A stretch of 64,000 nt of DNA from Mesorhizobium sp. M7A.F.Ca.US.008.03.1.1 (GTDB taxonomy: Bacteria > Pseudomonadota > Alphaproteobacteria > Rhizobiales > Rhizobiaceae), in the NCBI RefSeq assembly GCF_003997495.1, contig NZ_RZRU01000015.1, positions 62,001-126,000 of the forward strand, written 5' to 3'. Under the pieces are notes generated by a model, which worked only from the letters and a program-made list of their open reading frames with translations, was not told where the DNA came from and did not search any database. A program made the translations under genes and the position numbers. Positions 35,965-43,730 of the stretch are shown here, piece by piece. The stretch's first letter is position 1. Every line of letters begins with the position of its first letter.

Positions 35965-37476
35965 TCAGCCGACCCACCACCCGGTGCGCTGGCCGCGATG
36001 AAACTGGATTGTTTTTTCCTCGGTATAGTCCTCGACGGCGCGTTTGCCGAGTTCGCGTCCGAGACCGGACTGCTTGTAGCCTCCGAAAGGCAGCTCGGGA
36101 TAACCTTCCATGAATGTGTTCACCCAAACGGTTCCCGAACGCACTCCACGCGCGACCGACATGCAAGTGTCGATGCTGGCGCTCCACACGCCCGCCGACA
36201 AACCATAGGGCGTGTTGTTGGCGATGTGCAACGCCTTTTCAATCGATTCAAAAGTCAGCACCGAGAGCACCGGGCCGAACACTTCCTCGCGCGCTATGGC
36301 CATCTCCTCGGTAACGCCGCGGATGATGGTGGGATCGAGGTACTGGCCGGCGTTTGAGGCCAATTGCTTGCCGCCGCTGAAGACCTGGCTGCCAGCGCTT
36401 GCCGCCGCCGCGACATAGTCGGCGACCTTGGCCAGATGGTCTGCCGAAATCATCGCGCCGACCTTGGTTTGGTCATCGAGCGGATCGCCGACCGTGACCC
36501 TGGCGGCAAGCGCCTTGACGGCGCTGAGAAAATCGTCGGCGATCGCCTCGTGCACGATCAGCCGGCTGCCGGCATTGCAGCACTCGCCGGCATTGAAGAA
36601 GCCGCCGAACACCGCCGCATCGGCGGCCGCTTCGAGGTCGGCGTCCGGGAAGACGATCTGGCCGTTCTTGCCGCCGAGCTCCATCGAGACTTTCTTCAGC
36701 GACTGCGCGGCCGAGGCCATCGTCATCTTGCCGACGCGGGTGGAGCCGGTGAACGAGACCATCTCGACCAGGGGATGGCTGACCATCGGCGCACCGACGT
36801 CGGCGCCAAGACCGGCGAGGATGTTGACGACGCCGGCGGGCAGGCCGGCCTGCATCAGGATATCGCCAAGCACGAAGGTCGAGGCTGAGGTCATTTCGCT
36901 CGGCTTGACCACCGCCGTGCAGCCGGCGGCAAGCGCGAAGGGAAGTTTCTGGCTGACGATCAGGAACGGGAAATTCCTTGGGGTGATGATCGAGACGACG
37001 CCGATCGGTTCGCGCAGCACGACGCCCAGCATGGCGTCGCCGAGATTGGCGTAGGATTCGCCATGCAACGTACGGGCGAGCGAGGCGGCGTAGCGCCAGA
37101 TGTCGACGGCGCCGCCGATCTCGCCGCGCGCCTGGGCGATCGGTTTGCCCGATTCCAGTGCGTCGAGCCGGGCGATGTCTTCCAGCCGGCCCTCGATCAG
37201 GTCAGCCGCCTTGAGCAGGATCGCGGCACGCTCAGCTGCCTTCATGCGCGGCCATGGACCGGTCTCGAACGCCTTGTGGGCGGCCTGTACAGCGGCTTCC
37301 ACTTCGCCCGCGCCGGCCTGTGCGTAGTGCGAGACGGTGAAGCCGTGGCCGGGGCTATTTCGAGCAATCGTGCGGCCGTCGCGGGCATCGACATGCTTGC
37401 CGTCGATCAGCAGCTTGTACGCTTTCGGTGCCGCAGCCGCCTCGGCCGGCATGGCGATCTTGAGGGGTGCGTTCAT
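35965..37476 (-). CDS. aldehyde dehydrogenase (betaine/gamma-aminobutyraldehyde-type family)
   Basis: A 503-residue NAD(P)-dependent aldehyde dehydrogenase. The cofactor site is IITPRNFPFLI, where the more usual W is replaced by R. The Glu lies in SMELGGKNGQIVF and the nucleophile in FFNAGECCNAGSRL. EEVFGPVLSVLTF and PFGGYKQSGLGRE complete the family pattern. It starts 9 bases after the enoyl-CoA hydratase gene and precedes the sugar importer by 57 bases, so it probably belongs to the LacI-controlled catabolic unit. The aldehyde it oxidises is unknown. Confidence 0.92.
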   Translation of the reverse strand: MNAPLKIAMPAEAAAAPKAYKLLIDGKHVDARDGRTIARNSPGHGFTVSHYAQAGAGEVEAAVQAAHKAFETGPWPRMKAAERAAILLKAADLIEGRLEDIARLDALESGKPIAQARGEIGGAVDIWRYAASLARTLHGESYANLGDAMLGVVLREPIGVVSIITPRNFPFLIVSQKLPFALAAGCTAVVKPSEMTSASTFVLGDILMQAGLPAGVVNILAGLGADVGAPMVSHPLVEMVSFTGSTRVGKMTMASAAQSLKKVSMELGGKNGQIVFPDADLEAAADAAVFGGFFNAGECCNAGSRLIVHEAIADDFLSAVKALAARVTVGDPLDDQTKVGAMISADHLAKVADYVAAAASAGSQVFSGGKQLASNAGQYLDPTIIRGVTEEMAIAREEVFGPVLSVLTFESIEKALHIANNTPYGLSAGVWSASIDTCMSVARGVRSGTVWVNTFMEGYPELPFGGYKQSGLGRELGKRAVEDYTEEKTIQFHRGQRTGWWVG

Positions 37477-37485
37477 ATGTTTGCT

Positions 37486-38262
37486 CTAGGCTCTCGAAAA
37501 GGCCGGCTTCTGCTTGGCCTTGAAGGCATCGACCCCTGCCTTGAGATCGCTGGTCAGGGCGATGAAGCCGCTGGCCAGCGCTTCGGTGGCGGCGGCACTT
37601 TCCTCGCCTTCGGCAACGGCGATCATCAATTTGGCGGCTTCGGTCGCCAGCGGGCCGCGCTCGGCGATCTTTTCCGCCCACGCCTTGGCTTCGTCGTGCG
37701 CCTTGCCAGTCGCGACCACCCGGTCGACGATGCCCAGAGCGAGTGCCTCGGAGGCGAGAAAGATCTCGCCGCCGAGCGCCATGCGGCGCACCGTCTGCGC
37801 GCCGAAGCGGCGCACGGCGCGCTGCGTGCCGGACCAGCCGGGCACGACACCGATCGAGGTTTCAGGGAAGCCTAATTTCACTTGTGTTTCCGCCACGCGG
37901 AAGTCGCAAGCCACAGCCAGTTCCAGGCCGCCGCCCAGCGCATGGCCGGACAGGACGGCGATGGTCGGCTGCCTGAGCCGCGCCAGGCGGTCGAAGACGC
38001 GGTGGCCATAGCGGACCCATTGCACCTGGAAATCGGCGGCACTCATCCGCGCCCACGCCTCGACATCGCCGCCGGCGCAGAAGCCCTTGCCTTCGCCGCG
38101 CAGCAGCACGACGCGAACGCCTTCCGCACCCTCGGCCGCGTCGAGCGCCGTCTCTAGCGCCCGCAGTATCGGGATGTCGAGCGCGTTGAATTTCTCCGGC
38201 CGGCGCAGCGTGACGATGCCGATGGCGCCATCCTGCTCGAAGGTGACGAGAGGCTCAGCCAT
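37486..38262 (-). CDS. enoyl-CoA hydratase/isomerase-family protein
   Basis: A 258-residue crotonase-fold protein. The oxyanion-hole segments are LRGEGKGFCAGGD (near residue 60) and SGHALGGGLELAVACD (near 106). PETSIGVVPGWSGTQ carries a Glu at one of the two hydratase positions. The second expected glutamate is replaced in the VVPGWSG segment, so isomerase or another crotonase activity is possible. The ATG at 38262 has GGAGG five bases upstream and overlaps the CoA-transferase stop by eight bases. Its position beside a CoA-transferase suggests that the pathway reaches a CoA thioester. Confidence 0.88.
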   Translation of the reverse strand: MAEPLVTFEQDGAIGIVTLRRPEKFNALDIPILRALETALDAAEGAEGVRVVLLRGEGKGFCAGGDVEAWARMSAADFQVQWVRYGHRVFDRLARLRQPTIAVLSGHALGGGLELAVACDFRVAETQVKLGFPETSIGVVPGWSGTQRAVRRFGAQTVRRMALGGEIFLASEALALGIVDRVVATGKAHDEAKAWAEKIAERGPLATEAAKLMIAVAEGEESAAATEALASGFIALTSDLKAGVDAFKAKQKPAFSRA

Positions 38263-39856
38263 GCCCACCTCCGAGCGAGGCGCCGCCATTCAGCGACAGG
38301 CCTATCGGTTGCTCCTGATAGAGGGCTGCCGGTGTCGTCTTGAGGTCCTTGGCAACGCCCAGCGGGATTTCCGACTGCGCCAGCACATCGCGCTGCAGAT
38401 CGATGCCGGGTGCGAGTTCTGTGATGACGAGGCCCTCCGGCGTCAGCCTCATCACGCAGCGCTCGGTCACATAGGTGATGTCCTGACCCTGTGCCACCGC
38501 GCGCTTGCCTGAAAACGAGATGTGCTCGACTTCGTTGACCACCTTCTTGACCTTGCCCTCCGCCTCGATGCGGATGCCGCCATCGGCCAGAGACAGCTTG
38601 GCCCCGGCATTGAAGAAGCCGGAGAAGACGATCTTCTTCGCCCGTGCGGTGATGTCGACAAAGCCGCCGGCGCCGGCGGTGACATGCGGCCGCGCCGAAA
38701 GCTTCGAAACGTTCACGGAGCCGTGTCGATCGATCTGCAGGAAGGACAGCAACGAGGCGTCGAAGCCGCCGGCCTGGAAGTAGATGAACTGGTGCGGCGA
38801 GGGCATGAAGGCGTCGGCGTTCGACGAGCAGCCGAATTTGAAGTCGAGCAGCGGCACGCCGCCGACCGCGCCCTGTTCGATCACCCAGGTAATCTTGCCG
38901 TGCTGTCCTTCTTCGAGAAGGATGCGCGGGACATTGGCTGAGATGCCGAAGCCGATGTTGACGGCCATGCCGTCGCGCAATTCCATGGCGACGCGGCGCG
39001 CGATCACCTTCTGGACGTTCATCTCTGGCGTGCGAAAGCTCGACAGCGGCCGGAAGATTTCTCCGGAGATGGCAGGGTCATAGGGCGTCAGCGTCGTCTG
39101 CAACTGGTCGGGCGCGACGACGATATGGTCGACCAGGACGCCCGGCACGCGCACGTCATGCGGTTTCAGCGTGCCGTTTTCGACGACGCGCTTGACCTGC
39201 GCGATGACGATGCCGCCATTGTTGCGGGCGGCGAGCGCCTGCTCCAGCCCCCCGAGATAGGCGCCTTCATGCTCGTAGGTGAGGTTGCCGCGCTCGTCGG
39301 CTGACGTGGCGCGGATGATCGAGACCTGCGGCACGATGGAGCGGAAATAGAGCCATTCCTCGCCGTCGAATTGCTGCACCGAAACGATCGGCTCGCTGGC
39401 GGCGGCGTTCATGGCGCAGCCCTGATGGCGCGGGTCGGCGAAGGTGTCGAGGCCGACCTTGGTCAGCACGCCCGGCCGCTTGGCGGCGGCTTCTCGGTGC
39501 ATATCGAACAAGATGCCGGACGGCACGTTGTAGGCGGCGACAGAATTGTCGCCGATCATCTTCCATATCTGCGGCGGTTCGGAAGAGGAGGGGCCGGACG
39601 GGTAGGAGCCGCACAAGGTACGCTTCAGCAGCCCAGGCTTGGCCAGATGGTCGATACCCCTGATGCCATACATGTCGCCGGCCGCAATCGGGTGCAGCGT
39701 GGTGATGTTCTTCGGATGGCCTTCTGCGTCGAAGCGTTCGCCGATCGCGGCGAGCACCGCGTCGGGGCAGCCGAGGCCGCTCGACGAGGACACCGACACG
39801 GCCATGCCGTCCTCGATCAGGCCGGCTGCCTGCGCCGCGGAGACGACCTTGCTCAA
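38255..39856 (-). CDS. family I CoA-transferase, fused alpha-beta (acetate/ketoacid type)
   Basis: A 533-residue CoA-transferase in which alpha and beta domains are fused, as in YdiF-like short-chain acyl-CoA:acetate transferases. The alpha half has the GGYAxxG-like oxyanion features and KRTLCGSYPSGPSS. The beta half contains IEQGAVGGVP, where the Glu is the expected catalytic nucleophile. The reading frame starts with TTG at 39856, directly overlapping the stop of the small Gfo/Idh remnant (TTGA). No ATG fits until codon 18, and sequence typical of family N-termini (VVSAAQAAGLIEDGMAVSVSS) precedes that. It lies in the lacI-led minus-strand unit. Confidence 0.88.
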   Translation of the reverse strand: MSKVVSAAQAAGLIEDGMAVSVSSSSGLGCPDAVLAAIGERFDAEGHPKNITTLHPIAAGDMYGIRGIDHLAKPGLLKRTLCGSYPSGPSSSEPPQIWKMIGDNSVAAYNVPSGILFDMHREAAAKRPGVLTKVGLDTFADPRHQGCAMNAAASEPIVSVQQFDGEEWLYFRSIVPQVSIIRATSADERGNLTYEHEGAYLGGLEQALAARNNGGIVIAQVKRVVENGTLKPHDVRVPGVLVDHIVVAPDQLQTTLTPYDPAISGEIFRPLSSFRTPEMNVQKVIARRVAMELRDGMAVNIGFGISANVPRILLEEGQHGKITWVIEQGAVGGVPLLDFKFGCSSNADAFMPSPHQFIYFQAGGFDASLLSFLQIDRHGSVNVSKLSARPHVTAGAGGFVDITARAKKIVFSGFFNAGAKLSLADGGIRIEAEGKVKKVVNEVEHISFSGKRAVAQGQDITYVTERCVMRLTPEGLVITELAPGIDLQRDVLAQSEIPLGVAKDLKTTPAALYQEQPIGLSLNGGASLGGGHG

Positions 39857-40032
39857 TTCATGCTCCCAAGCTCAGGGTGGATTGCGATCGCCTTGCCCGA
39901 TTTCGCGGTTTGCAATGCTGCTTCGACTGACGCCGATGACCGGATGTTGTCCTCGCCCTGCGCGCGGATGGCGCTGATCATGAACTGCCTGGCGATCGTG
40001 CTGGCGCCGATCAAGCTCGTTTTGACGCTCAT
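39853..40032 (-). pseudogene. internally deleted Gfo/Idh/MocA-family dehydrogenase remnant
   Basis: A 59-codon frame too short for most gene finders. The first about 25 residues (MSVKTSLIGASTIARQFMIS and on) match the N-terminal Rossmann strand of Gfo/Idh/MocA oxidoreductases. The last about 33 (GEDNIRSSASVEAALQTAKSG) match their C-terminal EDGVRS...A..TG end. The roughly 300 residues between are missing, and the junction is in frame near residue 25-26. Its ATG overlaps the lacI stop (ATGA) and its stop overlaps the TTG start of the CoA-transferase. Enzyme activity is impossible because most of the cofactor and substrate domains are absent. The product may still couple translation. Confidence 0.65.
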
Positions 40033-41087
40033 GCAGCGCTTCCCAAACCGACCGCCCTGTTTCGAATGCGACGATCCGGGCCGCAGCTTTCCCTGACCAC
40101 GAGATTGACCGCGCCGATATGGTCTTCGGCGCGTGTTGTCCGCGACTGGATCATTTTCAGCATGACATGGGCGGCGCGCTCGCCGAGGCCCGCCGAATCC
40201 ACCGCGACGCTGGTCAGAGCCGGCATGTAATGCTCGGCCTCGGCCACATCGTCGAAACCGACGATGGCGAAATCAACGCCCGGCTCAAGCCCGCGCTTGC
40301 GCAGCGCCAGCATGGCACCAAAGGCGACGGCGTCGTTGAAGCAGAGTGCCGCGGTCGGCGGTTCAGCCATTGCGAGAGCGGTTTCGAGGCACGCGATACC
40401 CCCTCTGCGGCTGGTCTCTCCCTCGACGACCAGTGCGTCGCGGTCGGCGATGCCCTGCGTCTGGCAGGCTTCGCGAAATCCGCCAAGCCGCTCGTGATAG
40501 ACGACGAGATCGGACGAGCCGCCGAAGAAGACCAGCCGGCGATGTCCCTTGCCGATCAGATGGACGGTGGCGAGATAGGCTCCGCGATGGTTGTCGGGTG
40601 CGATGACCGGAATGCGGCTCTCGGGAAGCCGGCGCATGGCGAAGACCACCGGCAGACCTGCCGTCTCGATCCGCCTGAAGGCGCCCGGCGTCGTGCCGCG
40701 AGCCGGGGACACGATGAGGCCGGCGACGCCTTGCTCCATCAGCGATTTCAGCACTTCTTCCTGGCGCACCGGATTTTCCGCCGTGTTGGCGATGAACGGC
40801 ACGATGCCGGCCGACTGGAAGACCCGCTCCATGCCAACCGCCAGCTCTGCGAAGAAAGGATTGGTGAGATCGTTGATGACCATGCCGATGACATTGGAGT
40901 GCGCCTTGCGCAGATTGGCGGCGCCGCGGTTGTAGACGTAACCGACATCCTCGATCGCCTTGCGCACCTTGCTTGCTGTCTCGGGCCGGATCAGCCCGCT
41001 GCCCTGGAGCACGAGCGATACCGTCGATTTGGACACGCCTGCTTCGCGGGCGATGTCGAATATCGTCGCCTTGGCCCGGTTGGCCAT
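40029..41087 (-). CDS. LacI-family transcriptional repressor
   Basis: A 352-residue LacI/GalR regulator. The helix-turn-helix is at residues 9-28 (IFDIAREAGVSKSTVSLVLQ), with the hinge helix NRGAANLRKAHSN near 53-65. A periplasmic-binding-protein-like effector domain follows (VIGMVINDLTNPFF, LIVSPARG, AIVGFDDVAEAE). It diverges from the DUF993 gene and leads the catabolic unit on its own strand. Two near-identical palindromes in the divergent gap are of the standard LacI-family type, so autoregulation and control of DUF993 are likely. The inducer is probably a sugar or sugar-derived compound. Confidence 0.93.
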   Translation of the reverse strand: MANRAKATIFDIAREAGVSKSTVSLVLQGSGLIRPETASKVRKAIEDVGYVYNRGAANLRKAHSNVIGMVINDLTNPFFAELAVGMERVFQSAGIVPFIANTAENPVRQEEVLKSLMEQGVAGLIVSPARGTTPGAFRRIETAGLPVVFAMRRLPESRIPVIAPDNHRGAYLATVHLIGKGHRRLVFFGGSSDLVVYHERLGGFREACQTQGIADRDALVVEGETSRRGGIACLETALAMAEPPTAALCFNDAVAFGAMLALRKRGLEPGVDFAIVGFDDVAEAEHYMPALTSVAVDSAGLGERAAHVMLKMIQSRTTRAEDHIGAVNLVVRESCGPDRRIRNRAVGLGSAA

Positions 41088-41123
41088 CCAGATGCATCCT
41101 CCCCGATTGCAGGCCCAAAAAGT

Positions 41124-41139
41124 ATTGGAACGTTCTAAT
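41124..41139. promoter_or_regulatory. LacI-family operator O1 (near lacI start)
   Basis: A 16-base near-palindrome, ATTGGAACGTTCTAAT, with the central CG typical of LacI/GalR operators. It is centred 44 bases upstream of the lacI start codon and differs from the second site in two positions of the right arm. It would cover the lacI promoter. Confidence 0.75.
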
Positions 41140-41287
41140 CTCTGCTCCGCTCGTGAGTCAATCGGGATTTTTCCCGCGCCTCGAACATCGATTGTACGTA
41201 CTCAAATGGCATGCGCTACAAGGCTTTTTGTGTTGCAATGCAGCATTTTCCCCTGCAGAGAGTTCGGATCTTAAAGGTTCTTGATTT

Positions 41288-41303
41288 ATTGGAACGTTCC
41301 ATT
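41288..41303. promoter_or_regulatory. LacI-family operator O2 (near DUF993 start)
   Basis: A 16-base palindrome, ATTGGAACGTTCCATT, centred 35 bases upstream of the DUF993 start. The core TGGAACGTTCCA is perfect. Centre-to-centre distance to the other operator is 164 bases, close to 15.6 helical turns. A repressor tetramer bridging both sites is possible. Confidence 0.78.
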
Positions 41304-41329
41304 TAGTAGCGTTGCGAAGGGAGAGATGG

Positions 41330-42484
41330 ATGGATATTTCCTTGCCTGGTGAGGGTGGCGGCAGCACCCGCTACACGCTGGTCGGCGAACCCGTGCAGCC
41401 GATGGTCGGCGCGCGATTTTCGCGCATCGCCTATGCCGCCGCGCATGTCGTTGCCGATCCGCTCGCCATGACCGATCCGTGGTCCAGGCCGGCAGTCGAC
41501 TGGGACAGGACGATGGCGTTCCGTCACCATCTGTGGCGGCAGGGCTTCCGCATCGCCGAAGCGATGGACACGTCGCAGCGCGGCATGGGCTTCGACTGGG
41601 CAAATGCACAAGAATTGATCCGCCGTTCGATCGCCGAGGCGCGCACCGTCGATGGCGCCGATCTCGCCTCGGGTGCCGGCACCGACCATCTGGCGCCCGC
41701 CGCCGCCAGGACGCTGGACGATGTGATCACCGCCTATGAGCGGCAATTCGCTTTTATCGAAGGCTTGGGTGGCAAGGCGATCATGATGGCCAGCCGGGCA
41801 TTGGCGGCAGTTGCCAAGGGGCCGGATGACTATGTCAGCGTCTACGACCGCATCCTGTCCCAGTCCTCCGGTAGGGTCATCCTGCACTGGCTGGGCGACA
41901 TGTTCGATCCGGTGCTCAGGGGCTATTGGGGCAGCGAGAATTTCGAGACTGCTCTCGATACAGTTGTTGCCATCATCGAACGCCACGTTGGCAAGGTGGA
42001 GGGGATAAAAATCTCACTGCTCGATGCCGGCAAGGAGGTCGCGCTGAGGAACCGTCTGCCGGACGGCGTCGTCATGTTCACCGGCGACGATTTCAATTAT
42101 CCCGAACTGATCGCTGGCGATGGCAGGAAGCACTCGCACGCACTGCTCGGTATTTTCGATGCGATTGCGCCGGTCGCCAACGCGGCCCTGTCGAAACTGG
42201 CGGAAGGCGACCGCGCCGGTTATGAGGCGTTGATGGCGCCGACCGTGCCGCTATCGCGAAAAATCTTCGAGGCGCCGACCGAGTACTACAAGGCCGGCAT
42301 CGTCTTCATGGCCTGGCTGAATGGCCATCAGGACCATTTTGCGATGGTCGGCGGCATGCAGTCGGCGCGCGGCGTCCGTCACTATGCCGACGTGTTCCGC
42401 CTTGCCGATCAGGCAGGATTGCTGGCGGATCCGGATCTGGCGGTCGCCAGGATGAAGAGCCTTTGCAGCGTGGCGGGCGTCTAA
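41330..42484 (+). CDS. DUF993 family protein (TIM-barrel, dihydrodipicolinate-synthase-like)
   Basis: A 384-residue protein of the DUF993 family, which is related to dihydrodipicolinate synthase/KDG aldolases and often sits beside Gfo/Idh dehydrogenases and sugar isomerases. Recognisable parts are FRHHLWRQGFRIAEAMDT near residue 60, VILHWLGDMFDPVLRGYWG near 180, KISLLDAGKE near 225 and MFTGDDFNYPELIAGDG near 245. Here the lysine in VEGIKISLLD would correspond to the Schiff-base position of aldolases, but this was not verified. The ATG has GGGAG upstream. It diverges from lacI and has an operator at its promoter. The function is not established. Confidence 0.82.
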   Translation: MDISLPGEGGGSTRYTLVGEPVQPMVGARFSRIAYAAAHVVADPLAMTDPWSRPAVDWDRTMAFRHHLWRQGFRIAEAMDTSQRGMGFDWANAQELIRRSIAEARTVDGADLASGAGTDHLAPAAARTLDDVITAYERQFAFIEGLGGKAIMMASRALAAVAKGPDDYVSVYDRILSQSSGRVILHWLGDMFDPVLRGYWGSENFETALDTVVAIIERHVGKVEGIKISLLDAGKEVALRNRLPDGVVMFTGDDFNYPELIAGDGRKHSHALLGIFDAIAPVANAALSKLAEGDRAGYEALMAPTVPLSRKIFEAPTEYYKAGIVFMAWLNGHQDHFAMVGGMQSARGVRHYADVFRLADQAGLLADPDLAVARMKSLCSVAGV

Positions 42485-42679
42485 GCGCGGAAAGGCTGAC
42501 CGGTCGAAGGGGATACCCGACGCGTCGCCACGCGATTGCTGCGCCTGCCCAGGCGTCTCCTCTGTCGAACAACCGCGAGGGTTGTTTTCGCCGCCATCAC
42601 CAATTCTCTTGTGAACCAATTTCTCCCGAGGCGCGACCAAGCGACGTGTCCAAACATGGTCCATCAAGGAGAACGTCTG

Positions 42680-42886
42680 ATGTTTACTGTTTCAAGAAAC
42701 GTCCTTTTGGCCGCCATCGCCGTTTCGGTGCTGGCCGGCTGCAAGACAACCGCTCCCAGGGAATGCGACAGGCTGAAGCCTGGCGTCACCTACAACGGCA
42801 AATGCTGCGGTATCGGCGAGCCTTGTCGCGAAGGCAAGGGCGGCGGCGACAGGCCCGGAAATACGCCCGATCCAGAGCCGCAATGA
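42680..42886 (+). CDS. small cysteine-rich lipoprotein
   Basis: A 68-residue predicted lipoprotein. The signal ends in the lipobox LAGC with the modified Cys21, followed by Lys22, which does not indicate inner-membrane retention. The mature part of 48 residues has four more cysteines (ECDR, GKCCGIGEPC) and a Gly/Pro/Asp-rich tail. GGAG about 10 bases upstream supports the ATG; the longer open frame to 42536 has no signal-like start. The gene stands alone between DUF993 and tRNA-Val. Function unknown; the cysteines suggest disulfides or metal binding. Confidence 0.7.
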   Translation: MFTVSRNVLLAAIAVSVLAGCKTTAPRECDRLKPGVTYNGKCCGIGEPCREGKGGGDRPGNTPDPEPQ

Positions 42887-43012
42887 TCTGATCGACCGTG
42901 GCCCGTTTCGGCTAGCGTCGGAGCGGGCGCGTTGCGCATCGAAAAGCTCACCGCTGTCCAGCTCTGGCGAGCCGGCCAGGATGTCGATCTAAGTCTGGTT
43001 GTCTGGATTGGA

Positions 43013-43087
43013 TGGTGGGCGTGACAGGGATTGAACCTGTGACCCCTGCAATGTCAATGCAGTGCTCTCCCGCTGAGCTACACGCCC
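43013..43087 (-). tRNA. tRNA-Val (GAC)
   Basis: A complete cloverleaf is readable on the minus strand. The acceptor arm GGGCGTG/CACGCCC, D-arm GCTC/GAGC, anticodon stem CTGCA/TGCAG with loop TTGACAT (anticodon GAC), and T-arm ACAGG-TTCAATC-CCTGT are all paired. The CCA end is encoded. It decodes GUC. No integrase or attachment duplication was seen nearby, so it is not used as an island site within this window. Confidence 0.97.
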
Positions 43088-43203
43088 ATCCGAAGCCGCG
43101 CATACACCATTTTTGATCCAGCGCGTCAATAGCAGGAAAAAGGAAAGAAGGCGTCGTCTCGCCGCAGTGGCGAAGAGGTGCGGCGCCTCGCTTGAAAAAC
43201 GGC

Positions 43204-43566
43204 TCAGGCCGCCTGCAGCATCTTCTCGACCTCGTTGACGAGGTCACGCAGATGGAACGGTTTCGACAGCACCTTGGCGTCTTTCGGCGCCTTGGAATCC
43301 GGGTTCAGCGCAACGGCGGCAAAACCGGTGATGAACATGACTTTCAAATCAGGATCGATCTCCGTGGCGCGCCGCGCCAGTTCGATGCCGTCCATCTCCG
43401 GCATGACGATGTCGGTCAACAGCAGCGAGAAAGGTTCTTCGCGCAGCCGCTCATAGGCGCTGGCGCCATTGTCGAAATCGCTGACCTGGTAACCGGCGCG
43501 CTCCAGCGCCTTGACGAGGAACCGACGCATATCGTCGTCGTCTTCCGCCAGAAGAATGCGTGCCAT
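43204..43566 (-). CDS. cpdR: single-domain response regulator CpdR
   Basis: A 120-residue stand-alone receiver domain. The acidic triad is Asp9-Asp10 and the phospho-acceptor Asp52 in LLTDIVMPEMDG, with Thr80 and Lys102 in the KPF motif. In Caulobacter and Sinorhizobium, CpdR is controlled by the CckA-ChpT phosphorelay and, when unphosphorylated, primes ClpXP for degradation of cell-cycle proteins such as CtrA. The start MARILLAEDDDDMRRF and the VNEVEKML end closely match rhizobial CpdR1. It is divergent from the second formylglutamate-amidohydrolase-like gene and lies 117 bases from tRNA-Val. Confidence 0.92.
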   Translation of the reverse strand: MARILLAEDDDDMRRFLVKALERAGYQVSDFDNGASAYERLREEPFSLLLTDIVMPEMDGIELARRATEIDPDLKVMFITGFAAVALNPDSKAPKDAKVLSKPFHLRDLVNEVEKMLQAA

Positions 43567-43730
43567 GATATCCCGTCCGAATCACCCGCCCGAGATTGCC
43601 GTTGGGCAAGCCCGTTAACCATCCTGTATATGAGGAGGTGAGGGTAAACATCAAGTGAACGCGGACGGCGATGATCCATATTTGCCAGGGCGTGTGCTGC
43701 CGCTGAAATGCTGGACACGCGGCCTGCAAG

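Noticed and set aside
43013..43087. tRNA-Val as an integration site of a genomic island
   Set aside because: No integrase gene, no duplicated tRNA 3' end and no change in composition is seen on either side.
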